DNA from: Cordilura impudica
Taxonomy: Eukaryota; Arthropoda; Insecta; Diptera; Scathophagidae
Length of the DNA stretch: 64,000 nucleotides
Assembly: GCA_963682025.1 (NCBI GenBank)
Contig: OY821518.1
Coordinates: 30,045,991-30,109,990, forward strand
Reading direction: 5' to 3'
The position numbers and the translations under genes are program-made. The notes beneath the pieces are model-generated. The model was given only the letters and a program-made list of their open reading frames with translations. It did not search any database and had not been told where the DNA came from. This document shows positions 46,116 to 57,759 of the stretch, in pieces. Position 1 is the stretch's first letter. Every line of letters begins with the position of its first letter.

Positions 46116-46379
46116 GTGAAATCATATCACATTTTGCTATGGTAAGCCTAACCGCAATATGTGGTCCGCGATTGCTGACAATTGACAACCGCTTTAACAT
46201 AAGAGTTTTTGAAGATTTTAAAATGAAATCTACAAGCATCAATTCATTGCAAAGCAAAACTTGGGTTCATAATGATAACCAGAGACTAAAGAAGAGCCAT
46301 AGCAGTGGCTCTGATTTGTGATCAAGTAGCGCCAAAGACGGCAAAATCGACGGCGGAGTTAATCACTTTCCTTACCTGA
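46116..46379 (+). other. Non-repeat island between inverted HINE-A copies
   Basis: This is less AT-rich and more complex than its surroundings. A 60-codon ORF (46139-46321: MVSLTAICGPRLLTIDNRFN...) has no recognised domain. It could be captured host sequence or old unique DNA; I cannot decide. Confidence 0.35.
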
Positions 46380-47176
46380 AACAAGTAAGAAAATTATAGT
46401 CGGTCTAGACCGACTATACGGTACCCTAAACCATGTGTTTAGAGACTCTATTTCTTAGGCCCAACTAATTGGCAATTGAAAATAAGCAATAACCAAATTT
46501 TTTCCTTTGAATATGAAAAAGTTCATTTCGTTTGCTATATTTATATCGGGACTAGGTCGAAAAATAGACCGATCCTGACCATATTTGGTAAGGTCACTTA
46601 TTTTTTGCAAAAAAAAAAAATACAAACCAAATTTGAGAAAAATCTGTGCAATATTTTTGATTTTTGATAGATTTAAGTGAAGATCGGGAAGCAGCTTTAT
46701 ATGAGGGCTATTGTCCTATATGGTTTAGTTTTGGACTACCGATTAATGCCTGTAATAAACACACATAAGCCCAATTTGACCTAGATCTATATGATAATTT
46801 GGATCATATGGCAATTTAAGTCGATTTCGAAGGTGATATTTGTATGGGGACTATGTCTGAACATGCACTGATTTTCGCCAATAGCGTTCGTGTTATGGCT
46901 GATAGAAGCTTACATGCAAAATTTCATCAAAATATGTTCACATTTGCTATCTATAGTTTGATTATAAGGTTTACATGGACACACAGAAGAACCTAGGTCC
47001 AGTCGGACAGACGGACGGACGGACGGACACCGCTAAATCGACTCAGAAAATGATTCTGAGAAAATGACTCTAAGTCGATCGTTATAATAAAAGGTGGGTC
47101 AGGTCAAATATTTTTGGTAGTTACAAACATCAGCTCAAAGTCATTATACCCTGACCACATAGTGGTATATGATATA
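46380..47176 (-). mobile_element. HINE-A, complete, inverted
   Basis: AACAAGTAAGAAAATTATAG with the perfect palindrome at 46397-46416, then ATGTGTTTAGAGACTCTAT through CACATAGTGGTATATGATAT. Tract GGACGGACGGACGGAC. It is in inverted orientation to the fragment at 45899. Confidence 0.88.
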
Positions 47177-47319
47177 AAAGGGAAAAGTCTTAATGGCAAA
47201 AAATGTGCGAAAACTTACATGTGACATTCCCATGGTAAAATTTTATGAATTGATGTATGAATTTCTCCTCATTCAACGCATTCGCCGTTCATATTTGTTT
47301 TCATCAAAACATGCATTTA

Positions 47320-48501
47320 ACTGAAGTACTATAATAGAAAAAGCCTTGGGACTTAGTTTGAGTTCATAAGTTATTAATGTGAGTAGCTGTCCAAAAAATG
47401 GGCGGGGTCGGACTAATGGGCCTGGCAGCTCCTATTCAAAAAAATATGCGGTACTTTGAAAATGACGCTCTTGCAGCTTTTGACAAGTACATTAATTACC
47501 AACTAGCAGATTCCAGCACTCGAAATTCGAATGCAAATTTTACGAAATTTTATTTTTTAATTTAATAAAGACCCTAAAGGTATGCTTCACAATTCAGCGC
47601 ATTTTAAATGAAGGAAACAAACTCAACACATTAATACAAACACATTAACAAATTTAATAAACACACACATAGGATTGTATAATTTTATGTATGTGTTAGT
47701 AGCAACTTTAAACGATCATAGCTGCAAAAAAAATATTCCAGACGATGAAAATCTGTAAATCTTGGTAACAGCTAAAAAGAAATACCTTTCAAATGATAAA
47801 TTTTTTGTCAAAATCAGGGTAAAACTGTGAAACTTACATCGGTCACAAGAAATCGCCTTGCCTATTAATATTATAGATGTGAGTAGTCGTGCAAAATATG
47901 GGCGGAATCGCAAAAATCAAAAATCGCCAAAACTGAAAATCGCAATAAATAAAAATCACGTAAATCAAAAAGCGCAAAAATCAAATATCCCAAAAAAACA
48001 AAAATCGCGAAAATCGCGAAAAGCAAAATCGCCAAAAGCAGAAATTGACAGAACCGAAAATCCCGAATTACGAAAATCGCAAAAAACAAAAATCGCCGAA
48101 TCAAAAAAAAAACAAAAATTGTCAAAATCTAAAATCGCCAAAATCACAAATCGCATAAAACAAAATCGCCAAAATCAAAAATAGCAAAAAAAAAAAACAA
48201 AAATCACCAAAAAACAAACTGAAAGTCGCGAATAACAAAAATGGCCAAAATCAAAAATCGCCTAAATAGAAATTGCCAACAACGAAAATCGCGAATAACA
48301 AAAATCGAAAAAACAAAAATCGCCAAAATCTAAAAACTCAAAAAACAATAATCGAGAAAGTCAAAAATCGCCAAAATCAAAAACAAAAATCGACAAAAAC
48401 AAAAATCGAAAAAATAATTAAAATAGTTTGCTACAAAATGTATCCCCAGTATTTTTATTTCATAACGACGGGTGTAGCGAAGCGCATCTGGTTACAGCTA
48501 G
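47320..48501 (+). mobile_element. E-family Helitron with AAAATCGCC array
   Basis: The start region has TTTGAGTTCATAAGTTATTA and ATGGGCGGGGTCGGAC, matching units in the 5' part of the Helitron at 33456-35817. An array of AAAATCGCCAAAATCA-like units (15-17 bp) spans about 47900-48420. The 3' end reads GGGTGTAGCGAAGCGCATCT then GGTTACAGCTAG before T, a Helitron-type CTAG terminus. A Helitron-B is nested at 47503-47878. The 5' boundary is uncertain. Confidence 0.68.
47503..47878 (-). mobile_element. Helitron-B nested in E-family element
   Basis: CTAG end at 47503 with hairpin CTCGAAATTCGAA (one mismatch). 5' end CCTATTAATATTATAGA at 47878. The unoccupied site at 28185-28200 (ATTAGCAACGTGAG) shows clean insertion between A and T without target duplication. 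Confidence 0.9.
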
Positions 48502-49260
48502 TTTCTTTACAAATTTTAAGTTTTATAGTGCACGTTTTAAGCGCATATTTTCGATTTTATAGTTCAGGAAAGTCGCAGTTTTGGTAATAACAAATATCAA
48601 CACAAACTCATTATATCCTGGCAGGAATTTATTGGGTTATACAAATATTTATATAAATACGTTTGTTTTTCCAAATTAAACCTAAAGAAAGCCATTCTCT
48701 TTTTCTTTCAAATTAAATGGATTTTTTCTATTATAGTAGATATAATAGAAAGCGCATAAAACAAAAATCGCCAAAGTCAAAAATAGCAAATAAAAAACGA
48801 AAATCTCCAAAGTCTAAAATCACCAAAAAAAAAACAAACAGAAAATCGCGAAATAAAAATTGTCAATAACGAAAATCAAAAATCGCAAAGAACAATAATC
48901 GAGAAAGTCAAAAATCGCCAAAATCAAAGACAAAAATCGACAAAAATAAATAAAATAGTTTGCTACAAAATGTATTCCCAGTATTTTTATTTCATAACGA
49001 TGGGTGTAGCGTAGCGAATCGGGTTACCGCTAGTTTCTTTATAAATTTTAAGTTTTATAGTGTCTGTTTTAAGCTCATATTTTCGATTTTATAGTTCCTG
49101 ATATCAACACAAACTCGTTATATCCTGGCAGGAATTTATTGGGTTATATAAATCTTTATATACATACATTTGTTTTCCAAAATAAGCCTAAAGAAAACCA
49201 TTCTTTTTTTCTATCAAATGAAATGGATTTTTTCTATTATACGTAGTAGACATAATAAAA
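48502..49260 (+). repeat. Tandem duplication of E-family 3' region
   Basis: The block at 48405-48745 (array end, TTTGCTACAAAATGTAT, CCAGTATTTTTATTTCATAA, CTAG terminus, CAACACAAACTCATTATATC, CCTGGCAGGAATTTATTGGG, AAATGGATTTTTTCTATTAT) is repeated at 48950-49250 after a second, shorter AAAATCGCC array (48750-48950). The second CTAG terminus lies at 49030-49033. Copies differ by scattered substitutions and a deletion of about 20 bp. Confidence 0.8.
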
Positions 49261-50414
49261 ACCTCTTAATCCTTGCAAAAAAAAAAGAAATTATTGCCTT
49301 TTGCATACTAATGTCCTTTAAATAAAAAATTCTTTATAAAAAATTACCACACAAAAATCTTTTAATTACATAAATTTTTAATAACTTTTTTTAGCTCTCT
49401 CGTTTTTTTACAATTAAACAGCTAAATACCACGTAATTTGTGTTATAACAGCAAAAAAAAACATAAAGCAGCTAATTAAGTTAAGATGGCGAATAAATAT
49501 CATTCTTTAAAAATCCAGAGAAATATAGAAAAAAACAATAATTTTTTTTAGTTAAAAATTCACACAAAACACAGCATCAAATAACACAAACACAAATGTT
49601 GGCAATAATCTCCAAGGACATGGGATACATACTTGTAAAAAATAAAACTTTTTAACATGTTTTTGATAGGCATAAACGAACTTAAACAAAAACAAACAAA
49701 ACTCTAAAGGTGTCCTTTTTTCATCTTGAGATTCTTTACGAAACTTAATTGTAAAAGTAATACAGCAACCCTTTTTTTCTAGAACTTTTTCCCTAGTAAA
49801 GGGACTTTTAAAAAGTTCAAAAAAAAAAATTACTTCATTTCGGTTTTCAAATGCAAAATAATGGTGTTATATTTTAATTCCATTTTATGATTTAATTTTA
49901 CACCTGTTTTAGAAAAAAGGCTCAACTTCAATTAAATCCTTTATACTCTTCATTTGGACATGATTCTTTTTCACAAAATTTCTCATTACGAGCATATTTT
50001 GGGTGGATGTTTACTTTTCTATATTTTGTTACAAACAAATATTTTTCTAAGTTGCAGAAGTGTTGCACGAGTGGGTTTTATGTTGAAGCACAAAACTTAA
50101 AAAAAATAAGAATTTCTTTGGGAATAAAAAGAAATGCTTTACATCTTCTATAAAAACAACATTTGTTTAAGAGCAGAGGTGACCAAAAAGAAATCTATCA
50201 AGTGATATTAATCAAAACGGATTGCAAGAATAATGTCAAAGCAGGAAAAAGCACATTTGTCATATATATTTTCTTATTAATACACTGATTTCTGACAGAC
50301 TGACTGACTCCGTAACGCCAAATCAATAATATTAAATTTCCTAAAATTATCATTCCTACGTCCAGGTATTAATAGAACAAAAAGCATCGCATAAATTTTA
50401 TATGTAAACATGCC
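49261..50414. other. No gene seen
   Basis: AT-rich sequence; no repeat terminus or credible ORF recognised. Confidence 0.4.
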
Positions 50415-50705
50415 TTCTTAAAAGGGATCTTTTCACAATAATATAAAAAATATCTTTTAAAAAAGTTGATTTTAAAATAATTGCCTTTACCTAAATATAT
50501 GCCTTTCTAAAAAAAATCCTTTTGTCAAAAATCATGTTTTCCATCAAAAAAAAGGGGTCTAAAAAGTACTTTTTCTATACAAAAACTCTAAAAAAGTACA
50601 CTTCCTTAAAAAAATACGTTTTCTTAAAAAGTACCTTTTCCTAAAAAGTACTTCTTCTTAAAAAATTAATTTTCTTAAAAAGTACCTTCTCTTAAACAGT
50701 ACTTT
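50415..50705. repeat. C array, short
   Basis: Degenerate CTTTTCTTAAAAAAGTAC units. It ends at a GATGTGTAAACATC palindromic motif (50708-50721), the reverse of the motif in module M. Confidence 0.8.
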
Positions 50706-50836
50706 TGATGTGTAAACATCTATACGCGCAGGGGGGTAAATTTCAACAACAGCGTAACATGTAAGCGTAACAAGTGAGTCGTAAGACAAAATGTGATTGT
50801 ATTGGTTAAAAAATTATGATATTATGATAACCTGTT

Positions 50837-51395
50837 TGAAAAATAAAATGAAAAATAAAAAATTAAAAATAAAAAATGAAAGATGAAAAATTAAAAAAAA
50901 AGAAAAATTAAAAATAAAAAATAAAAAACGAAACATTAAAAATGAAAAATAAAAAATGAAAAATAAAAAACTAAAAATGAGACATAAAAATTAAAAATGA
51001 AAAATTATAAATGAAAAATAAAAAATGAAAAATAAAAAATTAAAAATGAGAAATAAATAATGCAAAATGAAAAATTATAAATAAAAAATGAAAAATAAAA
51101 AATGAAAAATAAAAAATGAAACATGAAAAATAAAAAATTAAAAATAAAAAATGAAAAACGAAAAATTAAAAATGAATAATAAAAAATAAAAAATAAAAAA
51201 AATTAAAAATCAAAAATTAAATGAAAAATAAAAAATGAAAAATGAGAAATAAAAAATGAAAAATGAAGAATAAAAAATGAATAATTAAAAACGGAAAATG
51301 AAAAATAAAAAAAGAAAAATGAAAAACGAAAAATAAAAAATGAAAAAAAAATTAAAAATGGAAAATAAAATATTAAGAATAAAAATGAAAAATAA
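50837..51395. repeat. D array
   Basis: Tandem AAAAATG/AAAAATA/AAAAATT units of 7 bp with occasional 6- and 8-bp variants. It abuts the 3' end of an inverted HINE-A. Confidence 0.88.
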
Positions 51396-52196
51396 ACAAG
51401 TAAGAAAATTATAGTCGGTCTAGACCGACTATACGATACCCTATACCATGCGTTTAGAAACCCTATCTCTTAGGCCCAACTAACTGGACATAGAAAATAA
51501 GCAAAAACCAAATTTGAGTGGGATTTTTATTAATTTTTTTGGCTGCAGACATAAAAAAGTTCATATCGGATGCTATATCTATAAAGGGGCTAGGTCCAAA
51601 AATGGACCGATCCTGATCATGTTTGGTAAAGTCTCTTGTATTTTGCAAAAATATGTACAAACAAAATTTGAGAAGAATCAGTGCAATATTTTTGTTTTTT
51701 AATAGATTTAAGTGAAGATCGGGAAGCAGCTCTATATGGGGTCAAAGGGATCATTTTTGGACTACTCATTAGTGGATGTAATGAACGCATACAAACCCAA
51801 TTTGAGTAAGATCTATATGACAATTTGGATCTTATGGCAATTTATGTCGATTTCATATGGGTAATTTGTATGGGGGCTAGGTCTGAACATGGACCGATTC
51901 TCACCAATTTCAATAGCGTTCATCCCATGGCCGATAAAAGCTTATATACCAAATTTCATCGAAATATATTCATATTTGCGACCTGCAGTTTGATTACAAG
52001 CTTTACATGGACACACAGACGGACGGACGGACGGACGGACGGACGGACGGACGGACGGACATTGTTAAATCAACTCAGAAAGTGATTCTGATTCGATCGG
52101 TATAATTAAAGATGGGTCTAGGTCAAATATTTTTGGTTGTTACAAACAGCAGCACAAAGTCATTATACCCAAACCACATAGTGGTATAGGGTATAA
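51396..52196 (-). mobile_element. HINE-A, complete, flanked by D arrays on both sides
   Basis: ACAAGTAAGAAAATTATAG, perfect palindrome TAGTCGGTCTAGACCGACTA, to GTGGTATAGGGTAT. Eleven GGAC units lie at about 52020-52064. It shares the CAAAGGGATCATTTTTGGAC small deletion with the copy at 39803-40576, so the two are close relatives. Confidence 0.92.
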
Positions 52197-53102
52197 AAAT
52201 TAAAAAAAAATAAAAAGGAAAAATGAGGAATAAAAAATAAAAAATGAATTATAATAAATTAAAACTAAAAAATTAAAAATAAAAAATGAAAAAAAATGAA
52301 ACATGAAAAATAAGAAATGAAAAATGAAAAACTAAAATTAAAAATAAATAATGAAAAATAAAAAATGAAAAATAGAAGATTGAAAAATGAAAAATAAAAA
52401 ATGAAAAATTAAAAATAAAAAATTAAATAGAAAAAATTAAAAATTAAAAATATAAAATGAAACATGAAAAATAAAAAATGAAAAACGAAAAACGAATATT
52501 AAAAATGAATAATGAAAAATAAAAAATAAAAAATAAAAAAATGAAAAATAAAAAATTAAAAATGAAAAATAAAAAATTAAAAATGAAAAACGAAAAATGA
52601 AAAATAAGAAATGAAAAATGAAAAATAAAAAATTAAAAATGAAAAATAAAAAAAGAAAAATGAAAAACGGAAAATGAAAAATAAAATAAGAAAAATGAAA
52701 AACGAAAAATAAAAAATTAAAAAAAAAATTAAAAATGAAAAATAAAATATTAAGAATAAAAATGAAAAATAAAAAATGAAAAATAAAAAATAAAAAATGA
52801 AAAATGAAAAATAAAAAATTAAAAAAAATAAAAAGGAAAAATGAGGAATAAAAAATAAAAAATGAATAATAAAAAATTAAAACTAAAAAATTAAAAATAA
52901 AAAATGAAACATGAAAAATAAGAAATGAAAAATGAAAAACTAAAATTAAAAATAAATAATGAAAAATAAAAAATGAAAAATGAAAAATAAAAAATTAAAA
53001 ATAAAAAATGAAATAGAAAAAAATAAAAATAAAAAATGAAAAATATAAAATGAAAAATGATAAATAAAAAATGAAAAGTTAATATTAAAAAATTAAAAAT
53101 AA
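52197..53102. repeat. D array with higher-order repeat of about 610 bp
   Basis: Besides the 7-bp units, marker variants recur in the same order: AAAAAGGAAAAATGAGGAAT at about 52211 and about 52828, then AAAACTAAAAAATTAAAA, GAAACATGAAAAATAAGAAA and AACTAAAATTAAAAATAAAT. This shows block duplication within the array. Confidence 0.8.
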
Positions 53103-53900
53103 ACAAGTAAGAAAATTATAGTCGATCTAGACCGACTATACGATACCCTATGCCATGCGTTTAGAGACCCTATCTCTCAGGCCCAATTAACTGGATATAG
53201 AAAATAAGCATAAACCAAATTTGAGTGGGATTTTTATTAATTTTTTCGGCTACAGATATGAAAAATTTCATATCGGATGCAATATCTATATGGGGACAAG
53301 GCCCAAAAATGGACCGATCCTGACCATGTTTGGTAAAGTCGCTTGTATTTTGCAAAAATATATACAAACAAAATTTGAGAAGAATCAGTGCAATATTTTT
53401 GTTTTTGATAGATTTAAGTGAAGATCGGGAAGCAGCTCTATATGGGGCCTATGACTAAGAGTTGTCCGATAGGGATCATTTTTGGACTACTGATTAATGG
53501 ATGTAATATATACATACAAACCCAATTTTACTAAGATTTGTATGATAATTTGGATCTTATGGCAATATATGTTGAATTCATAGGGGTCATTTGTATGGGG
53601 GCTAGGTCTGAACATGGACCGATTCTCACCAATTTCAATAGCGTTCATCCCATGGGTGATAGAAGATTAAATACCAAATTTTTTCAAAATATATTTATAT
53701 TTGCGACCTGCAGTTTGATTACAAGCTTTACATGGACACACAGACGGACGGACGGACGGACGGACATCGTTAAATCGAATCAGCTAGTGATTCTGATTCG
53801 ATCGGTATAATTAAAGATGGGTGTAGGTCAAATATTTTTGGTTGTTACAAACAGCAGCACAAAGTCATTATACCCAAACCACATAGTGGTATAGGGTATA
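53103..53900 (-). mobile_element. HINE-A, complete
   Basis: ACAAGTAAGAAAATTATAG with a near-perfect palindrome (TAGTCGATCTAGACCGACTA), to GTGGTATAGGGTAT. Marker variants (GGCTACAGATATGAAAAATT, GGGGACAAGGCCC, AAAGTCGCTTG) are shared only with the partial copy at 56686-56979. Confidence 0.92.
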
Positions 53901-53998
53901 AAAATGGAAAATGAAAAATTTAAAAATAAAAATGAAAAACGAAAAATGAAAAACGAAAAATTAAAAATAAAAAATAAAAAACGAAAAATCAAAAATTA
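53901..53998. repeat. D array, short
   Basis: GAAAAACGAAAAATGAAAAA-type units between the HINE-A 5' end and module M. Confidence 0.8.
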
Positions 53999-54178
53999 AC
54001 CATTTAAAATAATAAATAATAATAAATATTTTTATATTAACAGAGACCCTGCAGTTGATTGCATAAGTGATACGCTTTCTGTTTGATTTTAAGAAAGTGC
54101 TATAAAAAAATCTTTAATTACTCGATGTTTACACATCTCCCCTGCGATCGGACTCACATGATTTTTTTTTTTTTATTT
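53999..54178. repeat. Module M (copy 2)
   Basis: CCCTGCAGTTGATTGCATAA, ACGCTTTCTGTTTGATTTTA, GATGTTTACACATCTCCCC and GGACTCACATGATTTTTTTT. It is collinear with copy 1 at 10326-10505 and is followed here by a C array. Confidence 0.7.
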
Positions 54179-55400
54179 AAAAGTACATTTCCTTAAAAAA
54201 GTACTTTTTCTTAAGAAAGTAGCTTTTCTGACAAAATGCGTTTTCCTAAAAAAGTAATTTTCTGAAAAAATTACTTTTCTTAAAAATCCTTTTTCTTAGA
54301 AATTATATTTTGTTATAAAAAGTGCCTTTTCTTAAAAAGTACCTTTTCATTAAAAGTACGCGTTTTCTTAAAAAGTACCTTTTCATAAAAATTCCCTTTT
54401 TAAAAAGTACCTTTTCTTAAACAATCATATTTTTAAATAAGGTAAAAGATTTATTTTCTTATAGAAGTTCATTTTTTAATCATCTTTTCCATAAAACAAC
54501 ACCCTTGCTTTAAGAAAAGCGCCTTTAATTAAGAAAGTACGTTTTCTTAATCAAGTATCTTTCTTAAGAACGTAACTTTTCATAAAAATTTAATTTTTCT
54601 AAAATATTAAAAGTTTTATATAAGTACCTTTTCTTAAAACTTATATTTTCTTAGAAATTTTATTTACGTAAAAAGTACCTCTTCTTAAAAACTGGCCTTT
54701 CTTAAGAAAGTAACTTTTCTTAAAAAATTATCTTTTCTGAAAAACTAGCGTTTCTCAAAAAAGCTAATTCGTTTTTAAAAGTAATCTTCTTTTCTTAAAA
54801 TAGGGTAATCTCTTATAAAAGAACATTCTTCTCCTTAAAAAATAATGTTTTCTTAAATAACTTATATATTGTTAAAAAGTACATGTTCTTAAAAATACCT
54901 TTGCTTCAAATATTAACTTTTCCTTGAAATTTCCTTATCTTTAAGAGGTAAAAGGTAATTTTTTTAAAAGACATCTTTTTTCAAAAAAGGACTTTTTATT
55001 AAAAAGTACCTTATCTTAAAAGGTATATTTTCTTTAGAACCACCTTATCTTAGAAAAAACATATTCTTAAAAAAGTACCTTTTCTTAAAAGGTAACTTCT
55101 TTAAAAAAGTAACTTTTGTAAAAAGAGTACCTCTCTTAAAAATTATATTTTCTTCAAAAAGTAAATTTCCTTAAAAAATTACCTTTCCTTAAAAAGTACC
55201 TTCCCTTAAAAAAGTATGTTTTCTTAAAAAAAAAATACCTTTCTTAAAAACTATATTGTTAAAAAAGTAAATTTTCTTCAAAAATTACCTTTCCTTAAAA
55301 AGAAAAAGTACCTTTCTTAAAAACTATATTTTCTTAACAAAGTACATTTGCTTAAAAAAAATTATTTTTTCTTCAAAAGTACTTTTCTTAAAAAAGAAAA
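54179..55400. repeat. C array, 1.2 kb
   Basis: CTTTTCTTAAAAAGTACC-type units, degenerate, same family and orientation as 13620-17340. It is preceded by module M. Confidence 0.87.
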
Positions 55401-55789
55401 TCGCTTTTATATTTCGTAAACGTGACGTCAATTCAATTAACTCAATTTGTGTGTCTTCTTGAGAAAATGTGCGTAATTAGCAGGAGTGAGTAAAAATTCT
55501 AATAAATATCAACATTTGTCACAAGTTTGTTCATTTCTGTTCTTAAATGTTAAACTTTCTATATTTAAATATTAGAAATCTTTCTCTGTAATCGGATAAG
55601 GTAATTGGAGGCTTTTGTCTAGACATTAAATGTACAAATTACTAATGTAATATATTTAAAATAGCGGGTGTGGTTTTTGGGACAGTAGAAAACAGTTGCG
55701 TTCTCGTACAAACATTTCAATAAAGTCAATATATCACAAAACGTCTTACTTAAAAGTATTTATTATATACATGCAATGTATATACATTA
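55401..55789. other. No gene seen
   Basis: Sequence between the C array and the TA target of the palindromic element; nothing recognised. Confidence 0.4.
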
Positions 55790-55885
55790 GGGTGGCCCTT
55801 AATAAAAAAAGTGTTGAAACTCTCGGTCCCACCGCCTAGAAATATGCGAATAGGAAAAAACTGAGAAATACAAAGTTTTGGGTCA

Positions 55886-56685
55886 ACCAAAAAAAATAAA
55901 AAATGAAAAATGAAAAATAAAAAATAAATAATGAAAAATAAAAAATGAAAAATAGAAGATTGAAAAATGAAAAATAAAAAATGAAAAATTAAAAATAAAA
56001 AATGAAATAGAAAAAATTAAAAATTAAAAATATAAAATGAAACATGAAAAATAAAAAACGAAAAACGAAAATTAAAAATGAATAATGAAAAATAAAAAAT
56101 AAAAAAATGAAAAATAGAAAATTAAAAATGAAAAATAAAAAATTAAAAATGAAAAACGAAAAATGAAAAATAAGAAATGAAAAATGGAAAATAAAAAATT
56201 AAAAATGAAAAATAAAAAAAAAAAAATGAAAAACGGAAAATGAAAAATAAAAAAAGAAAAACGAAAAACGAAAAATAAAAAATGAAAAATGAAAAATGAA
56301 AAACTAAAATTGAAAAATAAAATATTAAGAATAAAAATTAAAAATAAAAAATGAAAAATAAAAAATAAAAAATGAAAAATGAAAAATGAAAAATAAAAAA
56401 ATAAAAAGGAAAAATGAGGAATAAAAAATAAAAAATGAATAATAAAAAATTAAAACTAAAAAATTAAAAATAAAAAGGAAAAAAGAATGAAACATGAAAA
56501 ATAAGAAATGAAAAATGAAAAACTAAAATTGAAAATAAATAATGAAAAATAAAAAATGAAAAATGAAAAATAAAAAATTAAAAATAAAAAATGAAATAGA
56601 AAAAATTAAAAATAAAAAATGAAAAATATAAAATGAAAAATGATAAATAAAAAATGAAAAGTTAATATTAAAAAATTAAAAATAA
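55886..56685. repeat. D array, duplicate of 52345-53102
   Basis: Marker variants (AATAGAAGATTGAAAAATG, AAATGAAATAGAAAAAATT, AAAAAGGAAAAATGAGGAAT, GAAAAGTTAATATTAAAAAA) occur in the same order as at 52345-53102. Confidence 0.85.
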
Positions 56686-56979
56686 ACAAGTAAGAAAATT
56701 ATAGTCGGTCTAGACCGACTATACGATACCCTATACCATGCGTTTAGAAACCCTATCTCTCAGGCCCAACTAACTGGATATAGAAAATAAGCATAAACCA
56801 AATTTGAGTGGGATTTTATTAATTTTTTCGGCTACAGATATGAAAAATTTCATATCGGATGCTATATCTATATGGGGACAAGGCCCAAAAATGGACCGAT
56901 CCTGACCATGTTTGGTAAAGTCGCTTGTATTTTGCAAAAATATATACAAACAAAATTTGAGAAGAATCAGTGCAATATT
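56686..56979 (-). mobile_element. HINE-A 3' part, truncated
   Basis: Perfect palindrome at the start (56702-56721), then collinear with 53103-53400 up to AATCAGTGCAATATTT, where a forward HINE-A 5' end begins abruptly. Confidence 0.88.
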
Positions 56980-57069
56980 TATACCCTATACCACTATGTG
57001 GTTTGGGTATAATGACTTTGTGCTGCTGTTTGTAACAACCAAAAATATTTTACCTAGACCCATCTAAAA
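56980..57069 (+). mobile_element. HINE-A 5' end fragment, inverted to its neighbour
   Basis: ATACCCTATACCACTATGTG through CTAGACCCATCTAAAATTAG. It joins the left arm of the palindromic element near 57070. Insertion of one HINE-A into another at a T run, followed by deletion, would explain the join. Confidence 0.8.
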
Positions 57070-57759
57070 TTAGAGGCACCTCAGCGCGACTGAAAATTTC
57101 AAGTGTGTTTATATGGGGAAAATATTACTTTTTTCAGATTTTACAAAAATTTCGTTCTATAGTTTAATTTTTTCGACAAGTTGTTATTTGAATCGATATC
57201 AATACTAAATTATCTCTTTAAAAACCTATATAAATTCAAAATCAAATAAAAACTCGCCAAGAAATTCAAATGCCCCAGACCACTTTTGTGCCAAAAAAAA
57301 AAACTATTTCGAGGAATTCGAGGAAATTTTTTTAACTTTAAGAAATTATTTAAATCCATATTTTTTTTTTTTTTTTGTCTCTATACCTATTAGCACTCAG
57401 ACATGAAGTATTGTTTTATTACCACGTTTTTAACCTATTGCGCAATGAGACAAAAGACGGAAAATTTTTTTGACAAAATTTTAAAAACACCTTTTTAAAG
57501 TTTTAAAAATTTAATATTTTATTAAATATATGTAAGAGATTAACTGTGTAAATTTTTAAGGAATTTCCTCTGCCAGAATTTTTTTACAAAGAATTTTGTT
57601 TGATAAATAAAAATTCTCGAGCTCGAGGTCCGTTTCAATTATAAAAATATTTTAATTTATTTTCCAATATTTCGACATTCTTCGAATGCACTGAGTGCAA
57701 TAATAGAGGACGAGATGTCAACAGTGTTAATAGTTTTTATGTAAACATTAAATATATTA

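Noticed and set aside
47858..48184. Lys/Ser-rich 108-codon ORF and its antisense Phe-rich partners
   Set aside because: They are produced by the AAAATCGCC array and Helitron-B end, not by a gene.
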